From assembly GCA_963817515.1 (NCBI GenBank), contig CAWFPJ010000039.1, positions 372,001 through 436,000 of the forward strand: a DNA stretch of 64,000 nucleotides, given 5' to 3'. The notes below the pieces were generated by a model that was not told where the DNA came from, did not search any database, and saw only the letters and a list, made by a program, of their open reading frames with translations. Made by a program: the position numbers and the translations under genes. Positions 8,292-16,939 of this stretch are shown piece by piece. This DNA is from DATMNI01 sp963817515. GTDB lineage: Bacteria; Acidobacteriota; Terriglobia; Bryobacterales; Bryobacteraceae. How positions within the stretch are numbered: position 1 is the stretch's first letter; each line of letters opens with the position of its first letter.

Positions 8292-8960
8292 TTAGTCGTG
8301 CAGGACGACATTCAGCAGAGAACTGTGGACTTCCAGGTGACCGTTGTAACTGATAAAACCCAGTTTGCGGAATTTATTCATGAAGAAGCTGACTCGCGAC
8401 CGGGTAGTGCCGACGATTTCGGCCAGGGTCTCCTGGCTCATCTTAGCTATGGCAGTCTCCGGCGTGCCTTCCTTGCCGAAGTTGGCCAGCAGGAGGAGCA
8501 CCCGCGCCAACCGCTTTTCACTGGAATTGAACAACTGATCTACCAGATCTTCCTCAATCCGGATGCTGCGGGCCAGCAGGTGCTGGAGGAACATCTCCGA
8601 AAAAGTAGGCTCACTCCGGAGCACACGAATAGCGGCCGCTTTTTCAAGCCGAGTGACGGAGCAGGCGGACATTGTGGTGGAGGTGGCCATGCGCTTGATC
8701 TGTCCCGCCAGGCAGCCTTCGCCGAAAAATTCGCCCGGCCCTAAGATCGCAATTACGGCTTCTTTGCCATGATTGGACACCACGGTCAGCTTGACTTTGC
8801 CTTTGTGGATAAAGAAGATCGAATCCGCCGCGTCGCCTTGGGAGAATATGACCTGGTTCGAACGATGCTCCGCGAGCGTTCTGCCAGTACCTACTTTGGC
8901 CAGAAAAGCCTGGACGTTGAAGCGCTGTTTTGCAATCTTCACCTTTTTGGTCGGGGCCAT
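8292..8960 (-). CDS. Crp/Fnr family transcription regulator
   Basis: I start at ATG 8960 (222 aa) rather than a TTG at 9020, which would overlap the upstream motif. Residues about 15-125 form a cyclic-nucleotide-binding-like barrel (VIFSQGDAADSIFFIHKGKVKL, GPGEFFGEGCLAG), and a winged helix follows with recognition helix SQETLAEIVGTTRSRVSFFMNK. The FFGE stretch keeps the Glu typical of this family, but the usual RxS cAMP contact is not obvious, so the ligand is unknown. Central location in the stress island and a shared upstream motif suggest it may control, or be co-controlled with, its neighbours. Confidence 0.9.
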   Translation of the reverse strand: MAPTKKVKIAKQRFNVQAFLAKVGTGRTLAEHRSNQVIFSQGDAADSIFFIHKGKVKLTVVSNHGKEAVIAILGPGEFFGEGCLAGQIKRMATSTTMSACSVTRLEKAAAIRVLRSEPTFSEMFLQHLLARSIRIEEDLVDQLFNSSEKRLARVLLLLANFGKEGTPETAIAKMSQETLAEIVGTTRSRVSFFMNKFRKLGFISYNGHLEVHSSLLNVVLHD

Positions 8961-9010
8961 ACGCTGGACAGAAACCTCCCAATCAAGTTTAGGGCGCTGA
9001 CAAGTGGACT

Positions 9011-9030
9011 GTCTGGTCAAAATTGCTCAC
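9011..9030 (-). promoter_or_regulatory. Stress-island motif, copy B (before the Crp/Fnr gene)
   Basis: Minus-strand GTGAGCAATTTTGACCAGAC, ending 50 bases before the ATG at 8960. It includes a -35-like TTGACC. Its position rules against the upstream TTG start for the regulator. Confidence 0.6.
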
Positions 9031-9115
9031 TCGCTCCCAAATAGAAGATTCTGAAATCTAAATCATGTACGATCGATTTCTGTCCAGCGTTAACAAAAAC
9101 CCGGAGCGGCTGCTC

Positions 9116-9265
9116 CTAGGCGACGCTGCGTCCTGAAATGACGCGGAACAATACCACAACGAGGGCCACGACCAGCAGAACGTGGATCAGGCCGCCGGCG
9201 GTGTATGAGGTCGCCATTCCGAGCGCCCATAGCACGAATAGAATCACGCATAGTGTCCAAAGCAC
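9116..9265 (-). CDS. Lmo0937/DUF5670-like small membrane protein
   Basis: A 49-residue gene that starts with GTG behind a strong AAGGAG site. The product begins MLWTLCVILFVLWALGMATS and continues YTAGGLIHVLLVVALVVVLFR, giving two membrane helices and a basic tail. This matches the short lmo0937 family (about 48-50 aa), widespread in stress-responsive loci but without a defined function. The third copy of the 20-base motif lies 54 bases upstream, tying it to the stress island. Confidence 0.85.
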   Translation of the reverse strand: MLWTLCVILFVLWALGMATSYTAGGLIHVLLVVALVVVLFRVISGRSVA

Positions 9266-9319
9266 GGTTGTTACTCCTTAGGATGTTGCAAGATGATCAT
9301 ACGGCACGCGCCGACCGCC

Positions 9320-9339
9320 GTCTGTTCAAACCTGCTCAC
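9320..9339 (-). promoter_or_regulatory. Stress-island motif, copy C (before the small membrane gene)
   Basis: Minus-strand GTGAGCAGGTTTGAACAGAC, ending 54 bases before the GTG at 9265. It differs from copies A and B mainly at positions 8-9. Confidence 0.6.
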
Positions 9340-9403
9340 ATCCGCAATAATTGTGGCGACAACGGCGATGCCACCCGGTTCTGCCCAACGTCACTTAGTT
9401 TTC

Positions 9404-9505
9404 GGTAGCGCCGGCAATCTTGTTGCCGGTGCTTTGCCGAATGCCGAATAACCCACCGGCAACAAGATTGCCGGCGCTACCGGGAAAGCTCGTTACTGGT
9501 TCACT
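9404..9505. repeat. REP/MITE-like hairpin element, copy 1
   Basis: Two perfect 28-base arms (9404-9431 and 9454-9481; left arm starts GGTAGCGCCGGCAATC) flank a 22-base loop. A 24-base tail follows (GGGAAAGCTCGTTACTGG and on). The same element, tail included, occurs inverted at 14042-14141. No transposase is nearby, so it would move in trans, if at all. Confidence 0.85.
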
Positions 9506-9662
9506 TGGTATTCGGTGTAACAGATCTCCAGGTGGTTTACTGAAGACCGTCCTAGATGAGTGTCGTCCCGCAATCTGTGCAGAGTGTCCGAGTTTGGAAA
9601 AAACTATGCGGCATTCCCCGGTTCTGCCTGCTCCACCCCAGTTCCATTACAATAAAGTAAGC

Positions 9663-10625
9663 ATGTTTCGATCGCTTCTGCTCTCCTTATTGGGCGCCCT
9701 CTTGCTGGCCGGCGCCGATGCGCCCCAGCAAAAGTCCGCCTTCGACAAACCAACTCTCGAAGCCTACGTCCGGCACCTCTTTCTGCTGCGGGCCGAGTTG
9801 ACGGTGCAGGTCCTCGACCCCAAGCCCTCCGAATTGTTGCCCGGGTTTCTGGAAGTGCGCGTACGCGTGTCGCAAGGCAATACTTCCCAGGAAGTCCCCC
9901 TGCTGGTCTCAAAGGACGGCAAGAAGATTCTGCAAGGCTTGGTTTACGACGTCAACAACAATCCCTTCAAACCTGAGTTGGACAAGCTCAAGTCGCAATT
10001 CCAGCCCGCGCTGGGAACCGCCGGCGCGCCGGTTGCGATCGTAGTCTTCAGCGATCTGCAGTGTCCCCACTGCAAGGACGAAGCCGTCATGCTGCGGCAG
10101 AACCTGATCACCGCCTACCCCACCCAAGTGCGCCTCTATTTCAAGGATTTTCCTATCGAGTCACTGCACCCTTGGGCCAAGGCAGCCGCCATTGCCGGCC
10201 GCTGCGTCTTCAAGCAGAAGCCGGATGCATTCTGGGGCTACCACGACTACGTCTTCGGGCACCAGGACGCTATCACCGCGGACAACCTGAAGAACCAGGT
10301 GATGGAGTGGGCCAAGGGCTCCAAGGAAATTGACGCCTTGCAACTGGGCCAGTGCATGGACACCAAGGCTACGGAGCCCGAGGTGGATGCCGAGGTGGCT
10401 GAAGGAAAGACCCTGGATATTTCGGGCACCCCCACCATGTTCATCAATGGCCGCCGCATTCCCAACACCATCGACTGGCCGAGCCTGAAAGTGATTGTGG
10501 ATAACGAAATTGAATATCAGAAGACGGCCAAGAACGCCGGCGACGATTGCGGCTGCGAAGTCAAGCTGGACGTTCCCGGACTGCCCTCGAAAGCGCCGGC
10601 GTTTTCGCCCATCAAGAAGAAATAA
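9663..10625 (+). CDS. Secreted DsbA-like thiol:disulfide oxidoreductase
   Basis: I start at ATG 9663 because a signal peptide follows (MFRSLLLSLLGALLLAGADA), giving 320 residues; the open frame further upstream is repeat sequence. The C-terminal half is a DsbA/Thioredoxin_4 domain with active-site motif DLQCPHCKDEA and the cis-proline loop SGTPTMFING. A helical insertion holds two more cysteines (GRC, GQC). The N-terminal 110 mature residues form a SurA/DsbA-associated region seen in acidobacterial homologues. It probably oxidises or isomerises disulfides in the periplasm. The M28 peptidase gene starts 6 bases downstream. Confidence 0.88.
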   Translation: MFRSLLLSLLGALLLAGADAPQQKSAFDKPTLEAYVRHLFLLRAELTVQVLDPKPSELLPGFLEVRVRVSQGNTSQEVPLLVSKDGKKILQGLVYDVNNNPFKPELDKLKSQFQPALGTAGAPVAIVVFSDLQCPHCKDEAVMLRQNLITAYPTQVRLYFKDFPIESLHPWAKAAAIAGRCVFKQKPDAFWGYHDYVFGHQDAITADNLKNQVMEWAKGSKEIDALQLGQCMDTKATEPEVDAEVAEGKTLDISGTPTMFINGRRIPNTIDWPSLKVIVDNEIEYQKTAKNAGDDCGCEVKLDVPGLPSKAPAFSPIKKK

Positions 10626-10631
10626 CCGCCC

Positions 10632-12461
10632 ATGAGAACTTGTTGCCGCGGTCTGTCAGCCGCCCTGTGCATCGCGTGGATCGGGTACAGCGCCACCGCC
10701 ACTATAGATCCCGCCACCTACCTCAACGACATCAAGTTCCTCTCCTCCAAGGAACTGCGGGGCCGGGCCACCGGCAGCCCGGAACTGGAGAAGGCGGCGG
10801 CGTTCATCTCTGGAAAATTTCACGAATTCGGACTGAAACCACTGGAAGGCAAGAGCTACTACCAGGCCTTCCCGGTCACCACCGATGCCAGTCTGGGCCA
10901 TGCCAACCGCTTCCGCGTCACGGAGAACGGCCACGCCACCACCCTCCACTTTCCCGAAGATTTCATTCCTTTCAATTTCTCCCACACCGGTAAGATGGCC
11001 GGCACGGTGGTCTTCGTGGGTTACGGCATCACCGCCCCCGAATACCACTATGACGATTACGCCGGCATCGACGTCAGGGGCAAAGTGGTGATGATCATCC
11101 GCCATGAGCCTCAGGAATCCGACGAAAAGAGCGTCTTCGAAGGCAAGGCTTTCACGCAGCACGCCCAGTTTACCAGCAAGGCCACGAATGCCAAGATCCA
11201 CGGCGCCGCGGCAGTTATTCTGATCAATGACGTGGCCCGCCACCACGGCGAGCCCGACACGCTGGAAAAATTCGGAGCCACCGCCGGTCCCGTGGATGCC
11301 GGCATTCCGTTCGTGCAGGTAAAAGCCAGCCGCGTGGAGAGCTGGTTCGCGGACGCCGGCAAGAACCTGGACCAGACGATCGAGGCCATCGACAAGGACC
11401 TCAAGCCGCGGTCGTTCGCTTTCCCCGACTCCATTCATGTGGATGCCAATCTCGATATCGAGCGCGCCGTCAAGACGGTGCACAATGTGGCGGCCTATAT
11501 TCCCGGGGAGACGGCCGAGTACGTGATCGTTGGCGCGCATTACGATCACCTGGGCCTGGGCGGCCAGTATTCGCTGGCGCCGAGCCAGACCGGAACCATC
11601 CACCCCGGCGCCGACGACAACGCTTCGGGCACGGCCGGCGTCATCGAACTGGCGCGCTGGTTCTCCACTCAGCCCAAACAAAAGCGCGGCATCCTGTTCT
11701 TGTCGTTCGCCGGAGAAGAGCAGGGCCTGCTCGGTTCCAGCTACTACGCCGGCCATCCCGAGCTGCCGCTGGATCGAGCCGTGGCCATGATCAACCTGGA
11801 CATGATCGGCCGCATCCGCGACGCCAAAATCTACGTCGGCGGCGTGGCTTCCGGCTCCAACCTTCGGCCCATGATGGAACAGATCGCGCCCAACTATCAA
11901 CTGAAGATGGACTACGCCGGGGGCGGTTCGAGCGACGGATCAAGCGACCACACGTCGTTTCTGGCCAAGCAGGTGCCCGCGCTGTTCTTCTTCTCCGGCC
12001 TGCACAGCGACTATCACAAGCCCAGCGACACCTGGGACAAGATCGACGCCCCGGGCGCCGCCAGGCTGCTGCAGTTGATTGCCGACGTTGCCGATCACCT
12101 GCGCGATTCCCCCGACCGGCCGCAGTTTGTGCGCGCGGCGCCACCCACCGGCCACGGTGACAGCAGTGTAGGTCCGGTGGGCGGAAACTCCGGTTACGGC
12201 CCGTACTTCGGCTCGGTTCCCGATTTCGGCGAGGGCATCGCCGGCGTGAAATTCGCCGACGTCCGCGAAGGCTCCCCCGCCGGGAAGGCCGGATTCAAAG
12301 CCGGCGACATCATGGTTGAGTTCGACGGCAAACCCATCCAGAACCTTTACGATTTCACCTATGCGCTTCGCGCCAAGAAGCCCGGCGACACCGTGAAGGT
12401 AAAAGTTCTTCGCAACGGCGCCGCAATCGAGTCCGAGGTTCTTCTGACCAAGCGCGATTAA
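10632..12461 (+). CDS. Secreted M28 metallopeptidase with PA and PDZ domains
   Basis: The 609-residue protein has a signal peptide (about 1-24), a PA-like insert (residues 120-270) and an M28 zinc aminopeptidase core. Metal and catalytic positions are visible: H303 in GAHYDHLG, D328 in HPGADDNASG, E362-E363 in AGEEQGLLGS, D390 in NLDMIGR and H440 in SDHTSF. Residues about 530-605 are a PDZ domain (EGSPAGKAGFKAGDIMVEFDG) that may bind peptide termini. It likely trims peptides in the periplasm. It lies 6 bases after the DsbA-like gene, so the two are probably cotranscribed. Confidence 0.93.
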   Translation: MRTCCRGLSAALCIAWIGYSATATIDPATYLNDIKFLSSKELRGRATGSPELEKAAAFISGKFHEFGLKPLEGKSYYQAFPVTTDASLGHANRFRVTENGHATTLHFPEDFIPFNFSHTGKMAGTVVFVGYGITAPEYHYDDYAGIDVRGKVVMIIRHEPQESDEKSVFEGKAFTQHAQFTSKATNAKIHGAAAVILINDVARHHGEPDTLEKFGATAGPVDAGIPFVQVKASRVESWFADAGKNLDQTIEAIDKDLKPRSFAFPDSIHVDANLDIERAVKTVHNVAAYIPGETAEYVIVGAHYDHLGLGGQYSLAPSQTGTIHPGADDNASGTAGVIELARWFSTQPKQKRGILFLSFAGEEQGLLGSSYYAGHPELPLDRAVAMINLDMIGRIRDAKIYVGGVASGSNLRPMMEQIAPNYQLKMDYAGGGSSDGSSDHTSFLAKQVPALFFFSGLHSDYHKPSDTWDKIDAPGAARLLQLIADVADHLRDSPDRPQFVRAAPPTGHGDSSVGPVGGNSGYGPYFGSVPDFGEGIAGVKFADVREGSPAGKAGFKAGDIMVEFDGKPIQNLYDFTYALRAKKPGDTVKVKVLRNGAAIESEVLLTKRD

Positions 12462-12489
12462 CGCAACCTGGCTTAGATGCGATCGCGAC

Positions 12490-12513
12490 CGCGCTTACGA
12501 TCGCGGCACCGGT
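12490..12513 (+). repeat. Degenerate copy of the GC-rich 26-base intergenic repeat
   Basis: ACCGCGCTTACGATCGCGGC resembles the copies at 30375 and 42099 (ACCGCTCCCTTACGATCGC) with a 2-base gap. It sits just after the peptidase stop. Confidence 0.4.
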
Positions 12514-12660
12514 CTGAGGCAGGCGCGGCGGCGAGCGTATAACCGCGCACAGTCTCAGGCCAACCAGTCTGCGACAATGTAGCCAGCCGTTCTGGAAGTG
12601 CTCTATGCCATGCCTTCTTGTCATCCTTGTCGCCGCCTTCCCGCGAGTGGTTCTAGTCCG

Positions 12661-12879
12661 ATGTTCCTGCTCTCGAACTACCTCCAGCGCGCCTACCACG
12701 ATCTGCTGGTTCCCTTGCTGGGATTTTTCTTCCTGCCGGTAACCACCATCGTTTACGCCTGGCTGGTCAACACGCGCGCGCCGATTGAGGGCATCAACCT
12801 GATCATCCTGGTGGTGGCGGTGATCGTGGATGTCGGCGGCCTGGGTGGCGGAGAGTATCATCGCCGGCAACGCTGGTAA
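12661..12879 (+). CDS. Small membrane protein, unknown function
   Basis: Starting at ATG 12661 gives 72 residues: MFLLSNYLQRAYHDLLVPL, then two hydrophobic helices (LLGFFFLPVTTIVYAWLV and INLIILVVAVIVDVGGLGG) and a basic end (EYHRRQRW), consistent with an inner-membrane hairpin. I recognise no named family. No strong ribosome site precedes it. Codon usage and the intact membrane topology argue that it is real. It lies 18 bases before the mutarotase gene on the same strand. Confidence 0.6.
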   Translation: MFLLSNYLQRAYHDLLVPLLGFFFLPVTTIVYAWLVNTRAPIEGINLIILVVAVIVDVGGLGGGEYHRRQRW

Positions 12880-12897
12880 TCGCTTACCATACGGTTG

Positions 12898-14046
12898 ATG
12901 AGCTATATCCGCTGGACCGCTGGCGCCCTACTGCTGGGTGTTCTTACTTTCGCTTGCCTGGCGCAGGCTCCTGCCGGGAAGGGAAAATCCGACGTGAAGA
13001 AACAGGCATTCGGGAATCTGCCCGACGGCTCCCCGATCGAACTTTACACCCTCTCCAATGCCCAGGGAATGCAGGCGGAGATCATGACTTACGGCGGCAT
13101 TGTGGTGCGGTTGACCGCGCCTGACCGCGGCGGCAAATATGCGGATGTTGTTCTCGGCATGCAGGACCTGGCCGGCTACCTTACCCCGCCGCCTTACTTC
13201 GGCGCCCTCATCGGCCGCTATGGCAACCGCATCGGCAACGCCCGGTTTACGCTGGATGGCAAGGTCTTCCACCTGCCGGCGAATGATGGCGCAAACACAC
13301 TGCACGGAGGAATCAAGGGCTTCGACAAACGCGTCTGGAAGGCCACCCCGGGACAGAGCGCCGATGGCGAGACCCTGGAGTTGACGTATACCAGCAAAGA
13401 CGGCGAAGAGGGTTTCCCGGGAAATCTGTCCGCAAAAGTGGTCTACACTCTGACCGGAAAAAACGAGCTCAGGATCGATTACGCTGCCACCACGGACAAG
13501 AATACCGTGGTCAACCTGACCAACCATTCTTACTTCAACCTGGCCGGGCCGGGTGAGGGCGACATTCTGCAACACGAGGTAACCATCGCCGCTGATCGGT
13601 TCACGCCCGTGGATGCCGGCCTCATTCCCACCGGCGAACTGCGCCCGGTTAAGGGCACGCCCTTCGATTTCACGAAATCCACGGCTATCGGCGCTCGCAT
13701 CGCCCAGGATGAGGAACAACTCAAGCTCGGCAAGGGTTACGACCATAACTGGGTGCTCAACAAAGGCAGCGGCGGCTTGACCAAAGCGGCCGAAGTTCAC
13801 GAGCCTAAGACCGGCCGCGTGATGCAGGTGTGGACCACTGAACCCGGTCTGCAGTTCTACACCGGCAACTTTCTGGACGGAACGCTTAAGGGTAAAGGCG
13901 GCAAGGTGTACCCCAGGCGCGGCGCTTTCTGCATGGAGACTCAGCACTATCCCGATTCCCCCAACAAGCCGGCGTTCCCGTCGACTGAACTGAAGCCAGG
14001 GGAAACCTATCACAGCACTACGATGTATCGTTTCTCGGGGAAGTGA
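12898..14046 (+). CDS. galM: Secreted aldose 1-epimerase (galactose mutarotase)
   Basis: The 382-residue protein has an N-terminal signal peptide (LLLGVLTFACLAQA) and a full galactose mutarotase fold. Family motifs are GALIGRYGNRIGNARF, NTLHGG, NLTNHSYFNLAG (with the catalytic-region His), WTTEPGLQFYTGNF and FCMETQHYPDSPN (with the catalytic Glu). It interconverts alpha and beta anomers of aldoses, here apparently outside the cytoplasm. I take the ATG at 12898 rather than the adjacent TTG. A REP-like element begins right at its stop codon. Confidence 0.95.
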   Translation: MSYIRWTAGALLLGVLTFACLAQAPAGKGKSDVKKQAFGNLPDGSPIELYTLSNAQGMQAEIMTYGGIVVRLTAPDRGGKYADVVLGMQDLAGYLTPPPYFGALIGRYGNRIGNARFTLDGKVFHLPANDGANTLHGGIKGFDKRVWKATPGQSADGETLELTYTSKDGEEGFPGNLSAKVVYTLTGKNELRIDYAATTDKNTVVNLTNHSYFNLAGPGEGDILQHEVTIAADRFTPVDAGLIPTGELRPVKGTPFDFTKSTAIGARIAQDEEQLKLGKGYDHNWVLNKGSGGLTKAAEVHEPKTGRVMQVWTTEPGLQFYTGNFLDGTLKGKGGKVYPRRGAFCMETQHYPDSPNKPAFPSTELKPGETYHSTTMYRFSGK

Positions 14047-14141
14047 ACCAGTAACGAGCTTTCCCGGTAGCGCCGGCAATCTTGTTGCCGGTGTTTGCCG
14101 GATCCGAATAACCCACCGGCAACAAGATTGCCGGCGCTACC
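14042..14141. repeat. REP/MITE-like hairpin element, copy 2 (inverted)
   Basis: Arms at 14066-14093 and 14114-14141 are the same 28-base sequences as copy 1. The 24-base tail lies on the left here and overlaps the galM stop codon. The loop differs slightly (20 bases). The copy is inverted relative to 9404-9505. Confidence 0.85.
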
Positions 14142-14224
14142 ACTAACTAAAGTTATGCCCGCTTAAGTTATCGCATCTTATCATCCAATCCTAACTATGC
14201 TAAGTTCGGAACCCTGGAGCATTT

Positions 14225-15211
14225 ATGAGCCTTCGAGACTTTCTCACGAAGCAGCTGATCGACATAATCCAATGGACGGAACCGGAGGACGGCATTCTCG
14301 CCTGGCGTTATCCCATGCAGGATATGGAGATTCAGAACGGCGCGCAACTCACCGTCCGCGAGTCGCAGATGGCCGCTTTCGTCAATGAAGGCGCTATTGC
14401 CGACGTCTTTGGCCCGGGCCTCTACACGCTGGCGACGCGCAACCTGCCTCTACTTACCGATGTGAAGAATTGGGACAAGGGCTTCGAATCGCCCTTCAAG
14501 TCCGACGTGTATTTTTATTCCACCCGCCTGCAGATCGATCAGCGCTGGGGCACGACAACCCCCATCACCATTCGCGACAAGGAATTCGGCGCCCTGCGTT
14601 TGCGCGGCTACGGTATCTATTCTTATCGTATCTCCGACCCTCGCGCCTTTTATACCAATCTCAGCGGCACGCTCGAAACTTACTGTGTCTCAGACCTCGA
14701 AGGCCAGCTTCGTAACACTATCGTCGCCCGCATGACCGATATTTTTGCGCCCAGCGAAGTCGCTTTCCTCGACATGGCGGCCAACCAGGCTGCCCTGGCG
14801 CAAAAGATTGCGGAACAACTCCGCCCGGTGTTTCATAGCCTGGGCCTGGAGTTGGACCAGTTCATCGTCCAGAACATCTCGCTGCCCGATGAGTTGCAGA
14901 AGGTGCTGGACCAGCGCATCGGCATCAACATGGTTGGCGATCTGGGCCGCTTGACTCAATTTGAAACCGCCCAGGCTCTGCCCGTCGCCGCCGCCAACCC
15001 GGGCGGGGTCGCGGGCATTGGGGCCGGCATGGGCGCCGGAGCCGTCATGGCGCAGAACATGATGAATGCCGTCAAATCGGCCGAAACCGCCGCCGCCTCT
15101 CCACCCGCCGCCTCTCCACCCGCGGTGGATACCAGATTCTGCATCGCCTGCGGCCGGACAATCCCCAAACAGTCCCGATTCTGTTGGGAATGCGGTAAAC
15201 CACAGCAATGA
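14225..15211 (+). CDS. SPFH-domain protein with C-terminal zinc ribbon (YdjI/virion-core-protein-like)
   Basis: This 328-residue protein has an SPFH-like domain through about residue 245 (MQDMEIQNGAQLTVRESQMAAFV, LRLRGYGIYSYRISDPRAFY), a Gly/Ala-rich linker, and a C-terminal zinc ribbon with paired CxxC motifs (FCIACGRTIPKQSRFCWECGK). Proteins of this type are linked to membrane-stress or tellurite-like operons, but their mechanism is unsettled. GGAG precedes the ATG by 7 bases. Its TGA overlaps the start of the next zinc-ribbon gene (ATGA), so the pair is coupled. Confidence 0.85.
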   Translation: MSLRDFLTKQLIDIIQWTEPEDGILAWRYPMQDMEIQNGAQLTVRESQMAAFVNEGAIADVFGPGLYTLATRNLPLLTDVKNWDKGFESPFKSDVYFYSTRLQIDQRWGTTTPITIRDKEFGALRLRGYGIYSYRISDPRAFYTNLSGTLETYCVSDLEGQLRNTIVARMTDIFAPSEVAFLDMAANQAALAQKIAEQLRPVFHSLGLELDQFIVQNISLPDELQKVLDQRIGINMVGDLGRLTQFETAQALPVAAANPGGVAGIGAGMGAGAVMAQNMMNAVKSAETAAASPPAASPPAVDTRFCIACGRTIPKQSRFCWECGKPQQ

Positions 15212-15720
15212 ACTGCCCGTCGTGCGGCGCCCCGATGCGCCTGGAAGCGGATAAGGAATGCCTCACCTGCGACTACTGCGGCAACGTCCACTTCCCGGAG
15301 AAGAATGACGACGGAGTCCGCGTTCTTGGCGAGCCCACCGCCGAGCGCTGCCCGGTCTGCGCTGTCCCTCTGTTCCCTGCCGGGCTGAACGGACAGCAGC
15401 TTCTTTACTGCAACCGGTGCCGCGGCATGCTGATCGGCATGGACGTTTTCGTGGCCGTGGTTCAGGAACTCCGGTCGCGCCAGGATGTCTCACATGGCGT
15501 CCCGCACGCACCGGACCGGCGCGATCTTGCGCGCAGACTCGACTGCCCCCAGTGCCGCCACCGAATGGACACGCATTTCTACGGCGGCCCCGGCAACATT
15601 GTCATCGACGATTGCTCGCCATGCCGTCTGAACTGGCTCGACCACGGCGAGTTAGACCGGATTACGCGCGCTCCCGACCGCATTTACGGCGAGGGCGGCT
15701 GGGCGACGGCGGAAAAATAG
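15208..15720 (+). CDS. Multi-zinc-ribbon (TFIIB-type) protein
   Basis: The 170-residue protein carries four CxxC-type knuckles: MNCPSCGAPM, LTCDYCGNVHF, ERCPVCAVPLF with YCNRCRGMLI, and LDCPQCRHRM with DDCSPCRLNWLD. The last two pairs are zf-TFIIB ribbons with the typical gWLd ending. There is no signal peptide. It overlaps the SPFH gene by 4 bases and probably acts with it. The function is unknown; zinc binding is well supported. Confidence 0.85.
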   Translation: MNCPSCGAPMRLEADKECLTCDYCGNVHFPEKNDDGVRVLGEPTAERCPVCAVPLFPAGLNGQQLLYCNRCRGMLIGMDVFVAVVQELRSRQDVSHGVPHAPDRRDLARRLDCPQCRHRMDTHFYGGPGNIVIDDCSPCRLNWLDHGELDRITRAPDRIYGEGGWATAEK

Positions 15721-15737
15721 GAACCTTCAACCGTTCA

Positions 15738-16895
15738 TCATCCGGCCAGATGCTTCGCCATGAACGGCAGCCCGCGCTTTCCCCAAAAGCTGTGCGGCCC
15801 GTCAAAAGTCTCCTGTTCGGTGAGGGCACCGGCATCGAACACGTCGTAGACTTTCTTCACACGCGCAAAGCTCTCGCGGCTGGCGGCGATGGGAAAGATG
15901 TCGTCGCGTTCACCCGATTCCGCGAACAGGGGCCGCGGCGCAATCAAGCCCGCCACGTCGTACATTTCGGCCCAATTCAGAATTCCCGGCACGTAATTGT
16001 CGATGCAGTGCGAGAGGCTCATGATGCAGTCGCGGAACGTATTCAGATACCCGCTGACCATGGCGGCCCGGATGCGCGTTTCGAGCGCTGAAGCGAACAC
16101 CGTGCAGGTGCCGCCGCCGGAAATGCCCATGCAGCCCACGCGGCCGGCGTTCAGTTCCTTGCGCGTCTCTATCCAGTCGATGGTGCGCATCACATCGTAG
16201 ACGCGCCAGCCGATCATGGTCTGGCCCAGCACCAGCGCCGCTCCGGCCGATGGCTGGCAAGCCGCGGTGCCGAGCCCCTTCTTCTTCGTAACCGGGTCGC
16301 GCCGGCAGCCGAATGCCATCGGCTCAATGGCCACGGCCGCCATGCCGTTTTCGGTCACCTGTATGGCGAAATCATGCTGGTAGCCCGCCTTGTCGGTTCG
16401 GTCCTGCCCCTTGTCGTCGATCCCCACAATGTCGTCCACGCCGCGCCCGTGTCCCGGCACGCAGACCACCGTGGCATAAGGCGCCGTTCCGGTTTTCGGC
16501 GTAAGCAAATAGCCCAGAACATATAAACCCGGACGGCTTTGGATTACGAACTTCTCGCGCCGGTACCCCGGGTAATCGCGAACTTCAAGCGTTTGCGCTT
16601 CAAGCGGCGAGCGCTTCTGTGGGAATCCGCCCAGCAATTCGGTCAGCTTGACCCGCAATTTTTTCTGCCAGGCTTCGGCCTGCCTGCGGTTCTCCGCCCG
16701 GAAAGTCATCTGCAGCGGCGCTGCATCGTGCAGCTTCCGGGTGTACAGCACCGGATCGAAGCCCGCGGCGTCCACCTTGCTTTCGAATCCATCGAGAGCA
16801 CCGGTGTACTTCGGCGTATCGGCCCGCGCCTGCTGTTGCTGCTTGAGCAGCGCCGCGCCGCCTACGGCAATTTTGCCCAGATCGCGTCGAGTCAT
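15738..16895 (-). CDS. Tat-exported alpha/beta hydrolase (acetyl xylan esterase/abhydrolase_7-like)
   Basis: I start at ATG 16895 (385 aa), where a Tat signal begins: MTRRDLGKIAVGGAALL. An ATG four codons earlier is equally possible. The body is an alpha/beta hydrolase with an oxyanion-region PGHGRGVDD, nucleophile elbow GISGGG, acid in the region PRPLFAESGERDDIFP and a His in DGPHSFWG. Such proteins deacylate carbohydrates or other esters in the periplasm. It lies 44 bases after the tandem TolC genes on the same strand, but no functional link is evident. Confidence 0.8.
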   Translation of the reverse strand: MTRRDLGKIAVGGAALLKQQQQARADTPKYTGALDGFESKVDAAGFDPVLYTRKLHDAAPLQMTFRAENRRQAEAWQKKLRVKLTELLGGFPQKRSPLEAQTLEVRDYPGYRREKFVIQSRPGLYVLGYLLTPKTGTAPYATVVCVPGHGRGVDDIVGIDDKGQDRTDKAGYQHDFAIQVTENGMAAVAIEPMAFGCRRDPVTKKKGLGTAACQPSAGAALVLGQTMIGWRVYDVMRTIDWIETRKELNAGRVGCMGISGGGTCTVFASALETRIRAAMVSGYLNTFRDCIMSLSHCIDNYVPGILNWAEMYDVAGLIAPRPLFAESGERDDIFPIAASRESFARVKKVYDVFDAGALTEQETFDGPHSFWGKRGLPFMAKHLAG

Positions 16896-16939
16896 GTATC
16901 TGATCATACCGCTGTCAAATCTCAGCGGGTTGTCAAATA

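Larger units (their letters stand above)
9266..9662. other. Intergenic interval holding a regulatory motif and a REP-like element
   Basis: No gene is supported between the divergent Lmo0937-like and DsbA-like genes. It holds motif copy C at 9320-9339 and the hairpin element at 9404-9505. An open plus-strand frame continues from the hairpin into the DsbA-like gene but looks non-coding before 9663. Confidence 0.7.

Noticed and set aside
10656..11900. Long open frame antisense to the M28 peptidase
   Set aside because: Same codon-bias effect; the sense strand has a complete, motif-bearing enzyme.
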